A DNA stretch of 38,525 bases from an uncultured Brevibacillus sp. (GTDB lineage: Bacteria; Bacillota; Bacilli; Brevibacillales; Brevibacillaceae): assembly GCF_947502445.1 (NCBI RefSeq), contig NZ_CANMZW010000049.1:1-38525 (forward strand), read 5' to 3'. Numbering within the stretch: position 1 is the stretch's first letter; the number at the start of each line of letters is the position of its first letter. Made by a program: the position numbers and the translations under genes. Under the pieces are notes generated by a model, which saw nothing but the letters and a program-made list of their open reading frames with translations, was not told the origin of the DNA and did no database searches. This document shows, piece after piece, positions 7,346-14,619 of this stretch.

Positions 7346-8482
7346 ATGTTTAGCAAAGCAAAATTGGGGATGCTTTTGGGAACGATGGCAGCGGTTCTGA
7401 GTCTGGGTAGCCTGGGCAGCGCCTTGGCGGCAGATACGGCAAAACCACAAACAACACAAAATCAACAATGGAATAAACCTGCACAAGTGAACTTCGCAGG
7501 AGGCAAAATGGACCACCGTGGTGGATTCGGCATGAAGGTTTCCTACAAGGAGAACTCGGAGCTGCTTTCCCTTCTGAAGCTGGACGCTGACAAGCTGCAA
7601 GAAGAGCTGAAAGCAGGCAAGTCCTTGGCAGAGGTAGCAGAGGCTCAGGGCGTGGATACAGATGATGTGGTAGCGCTTCTGGTGAAGGAGCAGGAAGCCA
7701 GGCTTGCGGAGGCGGTAAAATCAGGCAAACTGACACAAGAGCAAGCTGACAAGATGACGGAAAATGCAAGCGAGCGTGTCAAGAAACAGGTAGAGAACAC
7801 GCATGCAGGGAAAGGCTTTGACAAAGGAAGAGGCTTTGGTGGAGGCCATGAGAAGAACGAAGAGCTGCTCTCCCTTCTGAAGCTGGACGCTGACAAGCTG
7901 CAAGAAGAGCTGAAGTCAGGCAAGTCCTTGGCAGAGGTAGCAAAAGCACAAGGAGTGGACACTGATGATGTAGTAGCCCTTCTTGTGAAGGAGCAGGAAG
8001 CTAAGCTGGCTGAGGCGGTAAAGGCAGGCAAGCTGACGCAGGAGCAGGCTGACAAGATGAATGAAAATGCAACTGACCGGGTTAAAGCGATGGTAGAGAG
8101 TACACATCAGGGCAGAGGACCAGGAAAAGGAGGGATGGGCTTTGGCTTTGGAAACGACAAAAGTGAAGAGCTGCTCTCACTCTTGAAGCTGGACGCTACC
8201 AAGCTTCAGGAAGCCCTGAAAGCAGGTAAATCCCTTGCGACTATCGCAGAGGAGCAAGGTGTAGATGCAGACGATGTGGTCGCTCTTCTAGTCAAACAGC
8301 ATGAGGCACAAGTAAAAGAGGCGGTAGCTGCAGGCAAGCTGACACAGGAGCAAGCTGACGAGCGCAACGAGAAGCTGACAGAAATGGTTCAAAAAATGGT
8401 TGATGGAAGCTTTGAAAAAGTAGTCTTCCCACGCCATGACAAGGATCAAAAAGAAGCAAAAGCAGAAAACAACGAGGCGTAA
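7346..8482 (+). CDS. Secreted protein with three ~101-residue repeats, unknown function
   Basis: Exported protein of 378 residues. A signal peptide is clear: KAK, a hydrophobic stretch, then LGSALAA with cleavage likely near residue 28. The mature chain has three copies of a domain starting ELLSLLKLDA at residues 72, 173 and 275 (DNA periods of 303 and 306 bases). Each copy contains KSLAEVA, QGVDTDDVVALLVK and AGKLTQEQAD and ends with an amphipathic helix; Gly-rich linkers (such as GKGFDKGRGFGGGHE) separate them. Copies 1 and 2 are most alike; copy 3 has diverged. I do not recognise a function; similar helical repeats occur in uncharacterised exported Firmicutes proteins. ATG 7346 follows AAGGA by 10 bases; GTG 7340 is a less likely start. 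Flanking terminators make it monocistronic. Confidence 0.85.
   Translation: MFSKAKLGMLLGTMAAVLSLGSLGSALAADTAKPQTTQNQQWNKPAQVNFAGGKMDHRGGFGMKVSYKENSELLSLLKLDADKLQEELKAGKSLAEVAEAQGVDTDDVVALLVKEQEARLAEAVKSGKLTQEQADKMTENASERVKKQVENTHAGKGFDKGRGFGGGHEKNEELLSLLKLDADKLQEELKSGKSLAEVAKAQGVDTDDVVALLVKEQEAKLAEAVKAGKLTQEQADKMNENATDRVKAMVESTHQGRGPGKGGMGFGFGNDKSEELLSLLKLDATKLQEALKAGKSLATIAEEQGVDADDVVALLVKQHEAQVKEAVAAGKLTQEQADERNEKLTEMVQKMVDGSFEKVVFPRHDKDQKEAKAENNEA
7559..8430 (+). repeat. Three tandem coding repeats of about 303 bp
   Basis: Repeat units begin at 7559, 7862 and 8168 with a nearly identical stretch encoding ELLSLLKLDA. Units 1 and 2 keep long identical DNA runs, which points to recent duplication; unit 3 is more diverged. 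The DNA could expand or contract by recombination. Confidence 0.9.
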
Positions 8483-8500
8483 TTCACTAGAGCTAACGAA

Positions 8501-8532
8501 AAAGAAACTCCATTTATTTGGGGTTTCTTTTG
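8501..8532 (+). terminator. Terminator after the triple-repeat gene
   Basis: AAAGAAACTCC (8501-8511) pairs with GGGGTTTCTTT (8520-8530, one T-G pair) around an 8-base loop, ending in TTTT. Confidence 0.85.
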
Positions 8533-8611
8533 CATTTCTGTCAATTGACACATGACAGCAAAAAAGGATACATTCAGAGTAACTTATATCGATTGAGGTG
8601 GCATGCTTTAC

Positions 8612-9052
8612 ATGAAAAAACCGACTACCGATGTTTTGTACCAGGAGGAATCGAGCTACAAGGACATGCTATTGCGAAAAACATGGCGCATGCGCATTAG
8701 TGAAACCATCCTGTTTGTTATTGGGATGATGATTCTGGCGCAGATTCTTCCGACCAATAACACAACCTTCAAGGTGCTTGCTTTTGCCATTGCGATTGCA
8801 GTCGTTGGTCTGTCGCCCTTTTTGTACAAATCGATTCTGCGACCGATGTACAAGCTGACGAAAACGCATCTGATTATTACCATGTCTGGGCAGGAGACCA
8901 GCTACCCGTTATCTGAGGTGGAGCAGATCTACGAAGGACGTCATTTTTACAGACTGGCGGGAAAAAAAGAATCGCTAATGGTTTCCCGGCAGTTTCTCAC
9001 ACACTTAAATGAGCGCTTGTTTTACTATAAAAAAGGGAACAAGAGGAGATAA
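8612..9052 (+). CDS. Membrane protein with PH-like C-terminal domain
   Basis: Protein of 146 residues with two hydrophobic segments (about residues 32-50 and 55-73, ILFVIGMMILAQIL and VLAFAIAIAVVGLSPFLY) followed by a soluble region: LTKTHLIITMSGQETSYPLSEVEQIYEGRHFYRL. This layout matches bacterial PH-domain (bPH/YcxB-like) membrane proteins, whose cytoplasmic domain follows a hairpin of two helices; function is generally unknown. A GAGGTGG site lies 10 bases before ATG 8612; ATG 8603 is almost inside that site. The gene ends 2 bases before alr, so the two are probably co-transcribed, but no functional link to alanine racemase is evident. Confidence 0.72.
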   Translation: MKKPTTDVLYQEESSYKDMLLRKTWRMRISETILFVIGMMILAQILPTNNTTFKVLAFAIAIAVVGLSPFLYKSILRPMYKLTKTHLIITMSGQETSYPLSEVEQIYEGRHFYRLAGKKESLMVSRQFLTHLNERLFYYKKGNKRR

Positions 9053-9054
9053 AA

Positions 9055-10257
9055 ATGAAACCGTTTTGTCGTGACACTTGGGTTGAGGTTGATTTGGACG
9101 CCATTCGGGCCAATGTTGAGACGTTCAGACGTCATTTGCCAGCGAGCACAGGTATTATCGCCGTAGTGAAGGCAGATGGCTACGGCCATGGAGCTGTCCG
9201 TGTGGGAGAAGAAGCGCTGGCGAGTGGAGCAGATTCATTAGCTGTTGCTATGCTCGATGAAGCGATCGTACTGCGTGAGGCGGGGATTCAGGCGCCTATT
9301 CTTGTGCTTGGATTCACACCTGCCCGGTCAGTGGAGATTGCCAGCAGGTTGAAAATACACCTGACTGCGTACAACAGTGACTGGATTACCCAGGCCAATG
9401 CTCTTTTACAACAGGCGAATCTGGAATCGATTGGATTGCACATCAAGGTCGACACTGGAATGGGACGACTCGGAGTCCGTACACAAGAGGAATTGATGCA
9501 GGTAGTAACTGCTGTAGAACAGTCCTCCAAGCTGGACTGGTCTGGCATTTTTACTCACTTTGCCTGCGCGGATGAGCCAGATACTACCCATGTGCGACGA
9601 CAACACGAAACGTTTCAAACTTTGTTACAATCTTTGCGTGATGCTGGCAAAAAACTGCCTATGATTCACTGCTGCAATACAGCTGCTGCCATTGCTTTTC
9701 CCGAATGGGGGTATGATAGCATCCGTTTGGGCATAGGTTTATACGGATTGTATCCTTCGCCTTACATGAAAAAGCGAAAGGATGTTTCGCTTGTTCCAGC
9801 CCTCTCGTTAAAAACAAGAATTGCTCATGTAAAAACAGCTTCACAGCCAATGACAATCAGCTACGGAGCTACGTATTGTGCGCAGCCTGGCGAACAGGTA
9901 GCTACTCTGCCGATCGGGTATGCTGACGGCTTCTCGCGTCTTCTGTCCAACTCGGGAGAGGTACTGTACAACGGTTCTCGCTCACCGATTATCGGCAAGG
10001 TTTGTATGGATCAAATTATGGTGAGGCTGGAACAAGGAACGGGTCAACCAGGTGACGAGATCGTCCTCTATGGAAAATCGGGCGATGAGGAAATCTCGTT
10101 GGATGAGGTGGCAGCACGAATTGGCACCATCAATTACGAGGTTCCTTGCATGCTGAATTACCGGATTCCTCGCGTTTATTTCCGCAACCAGGAAGAAGTC
10201 GGTGTTTTTCATCCACTTACGATGAAGCAGGTTGCTCAACAAACTGTAAATAACTAG
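9055..10257 (+). CDS. alr: Alanine racemase
   Basis: PLP-dependent enzyme of 400 residues. The PLP lysine motif AVVKADGYGHGA (Lys39) is intact, and the catalytic tyrosine lies in SYGATYCA (about Tyr270) near the substrate loop; KVDTGMGRLG and RLGIGLYGLYP complete the fold III barrel and the C-terminal domain ends after YRIPRVY. It interconverts L- and D-alanine, supplying D-Ala for peptidoglycan, and in spore formers also affects germination. The start has AAGAGGAG 8 bases upstream. Placement between the ydcC-like gene and the ndoAI-ndoA toxin-antitoxin pair is as in B. subtilis (alrA). Confidence 0.97.
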   Translation: MKPFCRDTWVEVDLDAIRANVETFRRHLPASTGIIAVVKADGYGHGAVRVGEEALASGADSLAVAMLDEAIVLREAGIQAPILVLGFTPARSVEIASRLKIHLTAYNSDWITQANALLQQANLESIGLHIKVDTGMGRLGVRTQEELMQVVTAVEQSSKLDWSGIFTHFACADEPDTTHVRRQHETFQTLLQSLRDAGKKLPMIHCCNTAAAIAFPEWGYDSIRLGIGLYGLYPSPYMKKRKDVSLVPALSLKTRIAHVKTASQPMTISYGATYCAQPGEQVATLPIGYADGFSRLLSNSGEVLYNGSRSPIIGKVCMDQIMVRLEQGTGQPGDEIVLYGKSGDEEISLDEVAARIGTINYEVPCMLNYRIPRVYFRNQEEVGVFHPLTMKQVAQQTVNN

Positions 10258-10433
10258 CAAGCAAAATCCAGCAGGAATTTGAATGCGAAACGCGAATACT
10301 AGTTAAGCGCAAAAACAGGCTATTCGTGTGAAGAACGTTATCGTCGTTTTTCATTAATGGTAGATGTGGCCGCTTAGCGGTTTACAAAGCGGACATGACC
10401 GTTTTGTTTCAGAGCGTATGGATAGGTATATTT

Positions 10434-10462
10434 TTGCAATGGTTTCGACATAATGGTATTGT
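10434..10462 (+). promoter_or_regulatory. Likely SigA promoter for ndoAI-ndoA
   Basis: TTGCAA at 10434-10439, a 17-base spacer, TATTGT at 10457-10462, about 75 bases before the antitoxin start. The rest of the 281-base gap after alr holds only a short CCGCTTAGCGG hairpin (10370-10380) without a T run. Confidence 0.45.
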
Positions 10463-10538
10463 TCGTACTGACACATTTTATTCAGTAGAGCAATCGTAGC
10501 GGATGGAAGTTACGGTCATGGTTGGAGGTGGATTTGTC

Positions 10539-10817
10539 TTGTCGAAGTCAAACACGAAACGCATCATGATCAGTTTGCCACAACACTTGCTTCAAGAAGT
10601 TGATGGCGTCATTCAAAAGGAAAAATCCAATCGCAGCGAATTTATTCGCCAGGCGATGCATTTGTATTTGAAGGAGCGTAAGAAACGCACGATCCGTGAG
10701 ACGATGCAAAAAGGGTACATGGAGATGGCTAAGATCAATCTGAAAATGGCATCGGAGGCTTTTGGCGCTGAGGAAGAGGCTGACCATACTCTTGTCCGCT
10801 TAGTTAGCGGGGTGTAA
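10539..10817 (+). CDS. ndoAI: Antitoxin EndoAI (MazE-like, ribbon-helix-helix)
   Basis: Protein of 92 residues (B. subtilis EndoAI is 93). The N-terminal NTKRIMISLPQHLLQEVDGV forms the ribbon-helix-helix DNA-binding unit, followed by RSEFIRQAMHLYL and the conserved C-terminal YMEMAKINLKMASEA and LVRLVSGV, which bind and block the EndoA toxin. It also should autorepress the pair. The start is a TTG at 10539, chosen because a strong GGAGGTG site (10524-10530) lies 8 bases upstream and because it gives the length and N-terminus of known homologues; the upstream ATG codons lie before that site. The toxin gene follows after 3 bases. Confidence 0.9.
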   Translation: MSKSNTKRIMISLPQHLLQEVDGVIQKEKSNRSEFIRQAMHLYLKERKKRTIRETMQKGYMEMAKINLKMASEAFGAEEEADHTLVRLVSGV

Positions 10818-10820
10818 CCA

Positions 10821-11171
10821 ATGATTGTCAAACGCGGCGATGTGTTTTTCGCGGACCTGTCACCGGTCGTTGGTTCTGAGCAAGGAGGCGTGCGGCCTGT
10901 TTTAGTCATTCAAAACGACATTGGAAATCGATTTAGTCCGACGGTCATCGTCGCAGCCATTACGGCGCAGATACAAAAGGCAAAGTTGCCTACGCATGTT
11001 GAGATTGACGCAAAAACATATGGATTTGATCGTGACTCCGTCATTCTGTTGGAACAAATTCGAACCATTGACAAACAACGGCTGACCGATAAGATAACCC
11101 ATCTTGATGATGAGATGATGGATCGAGTTAATGAATCCTTGCAAATCAGTTTGGGACTTATTGACTTTTAA
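10821..11171 (+). CDS. ndoA: Endoribonuclease EndoA (MazF-type toxin)
   Basis: Protein of 116 residues, the same length as B. subtilis EndoA (NdoA/MazF). The conserved GSEQGGVRPVLVIQND carries Arg25, and SPTVIVAAITAQ carries Thr48, the residues known as catalytic in the family; VILLEQIRTIDKQRL and ISLGLIDF close the PemK fold. It cleaves single-stranded mRNA; the B. subtilis enzyme recognises UACAU. It is neutralised by the EndoAI protein encoded just upstream. In B. subtilis the next genes are rsbR and rsbS; here a terminator and a 297-base gap follow and rsbT comes first. Confidence 0.97.
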   Translation: MIVKRGDVFFADLSPVVGSEQGGVRPVLVIQNDIGNRFSPTVIVAAITAQIQKAKLPTHVEIDAKTYGFDRDSVILLEQIRTIDKQRLTDKITHLDDEMMDRVNESLQISLGLIDF

Positions 11172-11201
11172 TGAATGGATCAGACCTTTGGAGAGGAAAA
11201 G

Positions 11202-11229
11202 CCACTTGAGTAAAGCAAGTGGTTTTTTT
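11202..11229 (+). terminator. Terminator after ndoA
   Basis: CCACTTG (11202-11208) pairs with CAAGTGG (11216-11222) around a 7-base loop, followed by seven T. It separates the toxin-antitoxin unit from the rsb-sigB operon. Confidence 0.92.
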
Positions 11230-11297
11230 GCATGTTGAAAAGAATTCTTTTTCGCTCAGCTATAAAGGTTTCGCTATTGCACTTGGTGATATGTCAA

Positions 11298-11391
11298 GTT
11301 TTTCTGATGTGGGGGGAAGGGAATCCCTGCGCATGTAGCGAATTTAGTTCGAGAAGAAATGTAGACAAAATGTGACACGATTTGCTTTAAA
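11298..11391 (+). promoter_or_regulatory. Candidate promoters upstream of rsbT
   Basis: The 297-base gap before rsbT has no gene. Two weak candidates: a SigB-like pair GTTTTT (11298-11303) and GGGAAT (11319-11324) with a 15-base spacer, and a SigA-like TAGACA (11362-11367) and TTTAAA (11386-11391) with an 18-base spacer. Neither is a close match. Confidence 0.25.
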
Positions 11392-11468
11392 TTCCGAGGC
11401 AGAGAAAAACTTCGCTTCGCATTCATTTTATTTCTACCTATCAAGTGAGGGCGGAAGGGGTTTTTTGA

Positions 11469-11906
11469 TTGTGGCAGTGCTGTTACCCTGAGACAATCAA
11501 TATTGAAAAAGAGACGGATATTGTGGCAGCTAGACAAGTAGGGAGAAATATGTCGAGACAGCTTGGCTTTGGCACAATCATGCAGTCCCGAATTGCCACC
11601 TCCATTTCAGAATTGGCTCGCAATATTTATTTGTACGCAGGCAAAGGAACGATCACCATAACACCGGTAGAACGCAACGGTTCGATCGGATTACAGCTGA
11701 CAGCCGTCGATTCGGGACCTGGAATTCGTGATATTCGCAAGGCACTTGAAGATGGATTCTCTACTTCCGGTGCACTCGGTGCCGGATTGCCAGGAGTCAG
11801 GCGCATGATGGATGAGTTTGACATTCAGAGCTCGCCAGGAGAAGGGACCCGCGTCGTCGTTGTGAAGTGGCACAATCAACCAGAGGAAGGTGGACGAGAA
11901 TGGTAG
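11469..11906 (+). CDS. rsbT: RsbT serine kinase (GHKL ATPase), SigB stress pathway switch
   Basis: GHKL-fold kinase of 145 residues. The N-box SELARNIYLYAGKG and the lid segment GFSTSGALGAGLPGVRRMMDEF are nearly identical to B. subtilis RsbT. By family knowledge RsbT phosphorylates the stressosome proteins RsbR and RsbS and, when released, binds and activates the phosphatase RsbU. The only start codon before the conserved region is TTG 11469, with GAAGGGG ending 8 bases upstream; this start is unusual, and an ATT start cannot be excluded. Neither rsbR nor rsbS precedes it. The 3' end overlaps rsbU by 7 bases. Confidence 0.93.
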   Translation: MWQCCYPETINIEKETDIVAARQVGRNMSRQLGFGTIMQSRIATSISELARNIYLYAGKGTITITPVERNGSIGLQLTAVDSGPGIRDIRKALEDGFSTSGALGAGLPGVRRMMDEFDIQSSPGEGTRVVVVKWHNQPEEGGREW

Positions 11907-12901
11907 CCCGGAGCTTGGAAGAAGAGTACGTAAAAATTCTTCGGGATTACCTGAGTGGCCTCTCGGAAGACCAGCTGTATGGTGCGCAGCAGTTGGGTAA
12001 ATGGCTTCTCTCCAAAGATATTTCGCCAGAAGAACTAACTGATCTGCACGGAAGAGCACTGGAGAAGCTGGGGGAGGTACCAGAGTTTGTGCGGGCCTCC
12101 TTTTCCATTCTGACCGAAGTAATGATTGAATACGGAATTGAACACAGATCAGTGAACAGCTGGAGAAGCCGGCACCAGCAGATGGAATCGGAGATCGCGG
12201 TAGCATCCGCTATGCAGCAGACGCTTTTGCCACGTGAGATTCCTGTCTATCCAGGTATGGAGATCGGCTTGGTGAGCGTGGCGGCCCATCAGATTTCAGG
12301 CGATTTTTATAACGTGATTGCTCAGGACGACCATCGATTTTGTCTCACCATTGCCGATATTACGGGAAAAGGAATACCGGCAGCGATGTGCATGTCCATG
12401 CTGAAATATGCCATGGACAGTCTAGGAGAAATTCAGATGGGGCCAGATGATATGCTTCACCACCTAAATCGCGTCGTGGAGCGAAATATCGACAGCAGCA
12501 TGTTTGTCACTATGCTTTTGGGAAGCTACGATACGAATACTCATCGCTTTCGTTATGCGGTAGCAGGACATGAACCAGGCTTCCTCTACCGGGCGAAAAC
12601 AGGCCGTTTTTACGACCTGGAGGGCCAGGGTGCGGCGCTCGGACTTTGTCCTGACACGGAGTACGAGGAGTACGAGATCTACCTTGAGGAAGAAGATGTT
12701 CTGATTCTTCTGACTGATGGTGTAACAGAACGCAAAATTAACCGATATTACTTGCAAAGGGACGAGCTTGTATCCTATTTGCAGGCAGAGGTAGGCTCAT
12801 CGGCACAGCATATGGCCGATGCAATCTACAGCAGGCTGCTGCTGCTTTCCCAGTTTGAACTGCCAGATGATTACACCATGATTGTACTACGAAGAAACTG
12901 A
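11900..12901 (+). CDS. rsbU: RsbU PP2C phosphatase with N-terminal RsbT-binding domain
   Basis: Protein of 333 residues (B. subtilis 335). The first ~85 residues form the helical domain that RsbT binds (YVKILRDYLSGL through TEVMIEYGIEH); the rest is a PPM/PP2C serine phosphatase with SGDFYNV, IADITGKGIPAAMCMSMLKYAMDSL, AGHEPGF and LLTDGVTE, whose aspartates bind Mn2+. It dephosphorylates RsbV-P and thereby releases SigB under environmental stress. The retained N-terminal domain implies it still depends on RsbT. ATG 11900 follows a GAGGAAGGTGG site and overlaps rsbT, consistent with coupled translation. Confidence 0.95.
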   Translation: MVARSLEEEYVKILRDYLSGLSEDQLYGAQQLGKWLLSKDISPEELTDLHGRALEKLGEVPEFVRASFSILTEVMIEYGIEHRSVNSWRSRHQQMESEIAVASAMQQTLLPREIPVYPGMEIGLVSVAAHQISGDFYNVIAQDDHRFCLTIADITGKGIPAAMCMSMLKYAMDSLGEIQMGPDDMLHHLNRVVERNIDSSMFVTMLLGSYDTNTHRFRYAVAGHEPGFLYRAKTGRFYDLEGQGAALGLCPDTEYEEYEIYLEEEDVLILLTDGVTERKINRYYLQRDELVSYLQAEVGSSAQHMADAIYSRLLLLSQFELPDDYTMIVLRRN

Positions 12902-12926
12902 GCAAAGCTCGGGAGGGAGCCTGAGG

Positions 12927-13253
12927 ATGGATCTGACAATAGAAACAACGAGCACAGAAAACGAGCATTATGTGACCTTGAGGGGCGACATCGACGCTTA
13001 TACAGGGGCACAAGTGAAGGATACGCTGATGGCGCTAACCAAGCAGCCGAATGCGACTTTGATTAGCGTCAATTTGGAAGCAGTAGAGTACATGGATAGT
13101 ACGGGAATAGGAATTTTCATCGCGGTCATGAAAGCTTGCAAGCAGACGGAGTGTACCTTTCAGGTAGACAAGCTGTCTTCTCGCGTGGAAAGGCTGTTTC
13201 GCATTACTGGCTTGTACGATCATATTGCCATCCGCAAAGGAGAGAGCGAGTAA
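12927..13253 (+). CDS. rsbV: RsbV anti-anti-sigma factor (STAS domain)
   Basis: STAS-domain protein of 108 residues. The phosphorylation site lies in EYMDSTGIGIF with Ser58, matching the B. subtilis site; TLRGDIDAYTG is the first strand-turn. Unphosphorylated RsbV binds RsbW and frees SigB; RsbW phosphorylates it and RsbU reverses this. ATG 12927 follows GGGAGGG by 10 bases, giving the normal length; longer in-frame versions overlap rsbU needlessly. I see no clear internal SigB promoter before it, unlike B. subtilis. Its stop codon overlaps the rsbW start (TAATG). Confidence 0.96.
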   Translation: MDLTIETTSTENEHYVTLRGDIDAYTGAQVKDTLMALTKQPNATLISVNLEAVEYMDSTGIGIFIAVMKACKQTECTFQVDKLSSRVERLFRITGLYDHIAIRKGESE

Positions 13254-13750
13254 TGGGTCAAAATGGACCTAAGGCAGATGTGATTCAGCTGACCTTCCCT
13301 AGCCAGACAGAGTATCTGGGAGTGGCTCGTCTGACTGTATCTGGTGTAGCCAATCGCATGGGATTTTCCTACGAGGACATAGAAGACATCAAGCTAGCAG
13401 TGGGAGAAGCCTGCACGAACGCGGTTGAACATGCCTATGGAGAACACGAAGAGCCTGGTGCGATTCACATGACGTGCCACGTTCATTCCGATCGTTTGGT
13501 AATTGTAATCTCTGATCAGGGAGTTGGATTTGCAGGAGAGTTGAAGCCGGATCAACTGACCCCGATTTATTCGGGCAGGGACATTGATGATCTGGAAGAG
13601 GGCGGGCTGGGACTCTATCTGATCCATACACTGATGGATGAAGTCGTGATTCGTTCGGACCGAGGCGTGGCAATTTCCATGACCAAGTATGTTCGTCGGG
13701 ATGGGGTGGCTGGTGATGATGACTGGACAATCTCGAAAGCAGAAGTATAG
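13253..13750 (+). CDS. rsbW: RsbW anti-sigma factor and serine kinase
   Basis: GHKL-type kinase of 165 residues. The N-box GEACTNAVEHAYG (Glu52, Asn56), the G1 box VISDQGVGF (Asp88, Gly90, Gly92) and the G2-type EEGGLGLYLIHTLMD are intact, so ATP binding and kinase activity are expected. It holds SigB inactive and phosphorylates RsbV on serine. The ATG overlaps the rsbV stop by one base and an AGGAGAG site precedes it. The end overlaps the sigB start by 35 bases. Fixed stoichiometry through coupled translation is typical of this partner-switching module. Confidence 0.96.
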   Translation: MGQNGPKADVIQLTFPSQTEYLGVARLTVSGVANRMGFSYEDIEDIKLAVGEACTNAVEHAYGEHEEPGAIHMTCHVHSDRLVIVISDQGVGFAGELKPDQLTPIYSGRDIDDLEEGGLGLYLIHTLMDEVVIRSDRGVAISMTKYVRRDGVAGDDDWTISKAEV

Positions 13751-14507
13751 TGCTGAGGAGTTAAAGGAGCTTACCCACCAATATTGGCAAACCGGACATG
13801 CCCATCTGCAGGAGCAATTGGTGAGGGCCTATACTCCCCTCGTAGAGACATTGGCCAAAAAATTTGTCCGCGGACAAATCATGCACGAAGACTTGATTCA
13901 AGTCGGAATGATTGGCTTGCTAGCTTCTCTACGCCGATTTGACCCGTCCTTTGAGAGAAGCTTCGAAAGCTTTGCCATTCCCACGATTGTGGGTGAAATC
14001 AAACGGTATATTCGGGACAAGACCTGGAGTGTCCATGTTCCGCGAAGAGTAAAAGAACTGAGTCCAAAAATTAAGCGTGTCGTTGACGAGTTGACCACAC
14101 AGCTCCAAAGATCTCCCCAAATCTCAGATATCGCGCAGCACCTGGGTGTGACCGAAGAAGCCGTGCTGGAGACTTTGGAAATGGGGCGCAGCTACCATTC
14201 CCTCTCCATGGACAGCGAGCTGGAAGCAGATAACGACGGGCATACCATTACGCTGTTAGACCTCGTAGGCACGCCGGAGCCGGGTTACGACCAGGTCGAG
14301 CAGCACATGATGCTGGATCGAGCCCTGCATGTACTGGACAAACGGGAAAAAGAAATCATTCACTTAACTTTTTATCAAAACTTGAGCCAGAAGCAGGCAG
14401 GAGATGTCATGGGGATGTCCCAGATGCATATCTCGAGGCTGCAGCGACGGGCATTGGGAAAGCTGCGAGAAGCATTGAGAGTGGAGCAACTGGAAACGGC
14501 AACGTGA
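13716..14507 (+). CDS. sigB: General stress sigma factor SigB
   Basis: Group 3 sigma factor of 263 residues. Region 2 has HEDLIQVGMIGLLASLRRFDP and FAIPTIVGEIKRYIRDKTW, region 3 VHVPRRVKELSPKIK, and region 4 QNLSQKQAGDVMGMSQMHISRLQR; these match B. subtilis SigB closely. It directs RNA polymerase to general stress genes (promoters of the GTTTAA / GGGTAT type) once released from RsbW. ATG 13716 (MMTGQSRKQK) follows GGGGTGG by 6 bases and aligns with the B. subtilis N-terminus; the ATG at 13701 is possible but less likely. No rsbX follows; a terminator does. A sporulation sigma factor (SigF) is excluded by the flanking rsb genes. Confidence 0.95.
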   Translation: MMTGQSRKQKYSAEELKELTHQYWQTGHAHLQEQLVRAYTPLVETLAKKFVRGQIMHEDLIQVGMIGLLASLRRFDPSFERSFESFAIPTIVGEIKRYIRDKTWSVHVPRRVKELSPKIKRVVDELTTQLQRSPQISDIAQHLGVTEEAVLETLEMGRSYHSLSMDSELEADNDGHTITLLDLVGTPEPGYDQVEQHMMLDRALHVLDKREKEIIHLTFYQNLSQKQAGDVMGMSQMHISRLQRRALGKLREALRVEQLETAT

Positions 14508-14517
14508 GTGAGCACGT

Positions 14518-14545
14518 AAAAAAGGTGTCAGCTGGCACCTTTTTT
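14518..14545 (+). terminator. Terminator after sigB
   Basis: AAAAAAGGTG and CACCTTTTTT form a long near-palindromic stem around TCAGCTGG, starting 11 bases after the sigB stop. A-rich on the left and T-rich on the right, it may work in both directions. Confidence 0.9.
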
Positions 14546-14578
14546 CTGTTTCAGGTTTCCAGTCCTTGCAAGCAAATA

Positions 14579-14587
14579 TGGTACAAT
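14579..14587 (+). promoter_or_regulatory. Extended -10 promoter for tex
   Basis: TGGTACAAT: a TG one base before TACAAT (14582-14587), with no good -35 at normal spacing. It lies about 30 bases before the tex start. Confidence 0.5.
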
Positions 14588-14619
14588 AAACGGCGAAATA
14601 CGAGCGCAGGAGGATATGT

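Noticed and set aside
7559..8430. The 303-bp tandem repeats as a CRISPR array
   Set aside because: They are long, in frame and code for a protein; there are no short palindromic repeats with unique spacers.
11172..11468. Remnants of rsbR or rsbS before rsbT
   Set aside because: The gap is too short and no STAS-like reading frame or motif is seen in any frame.
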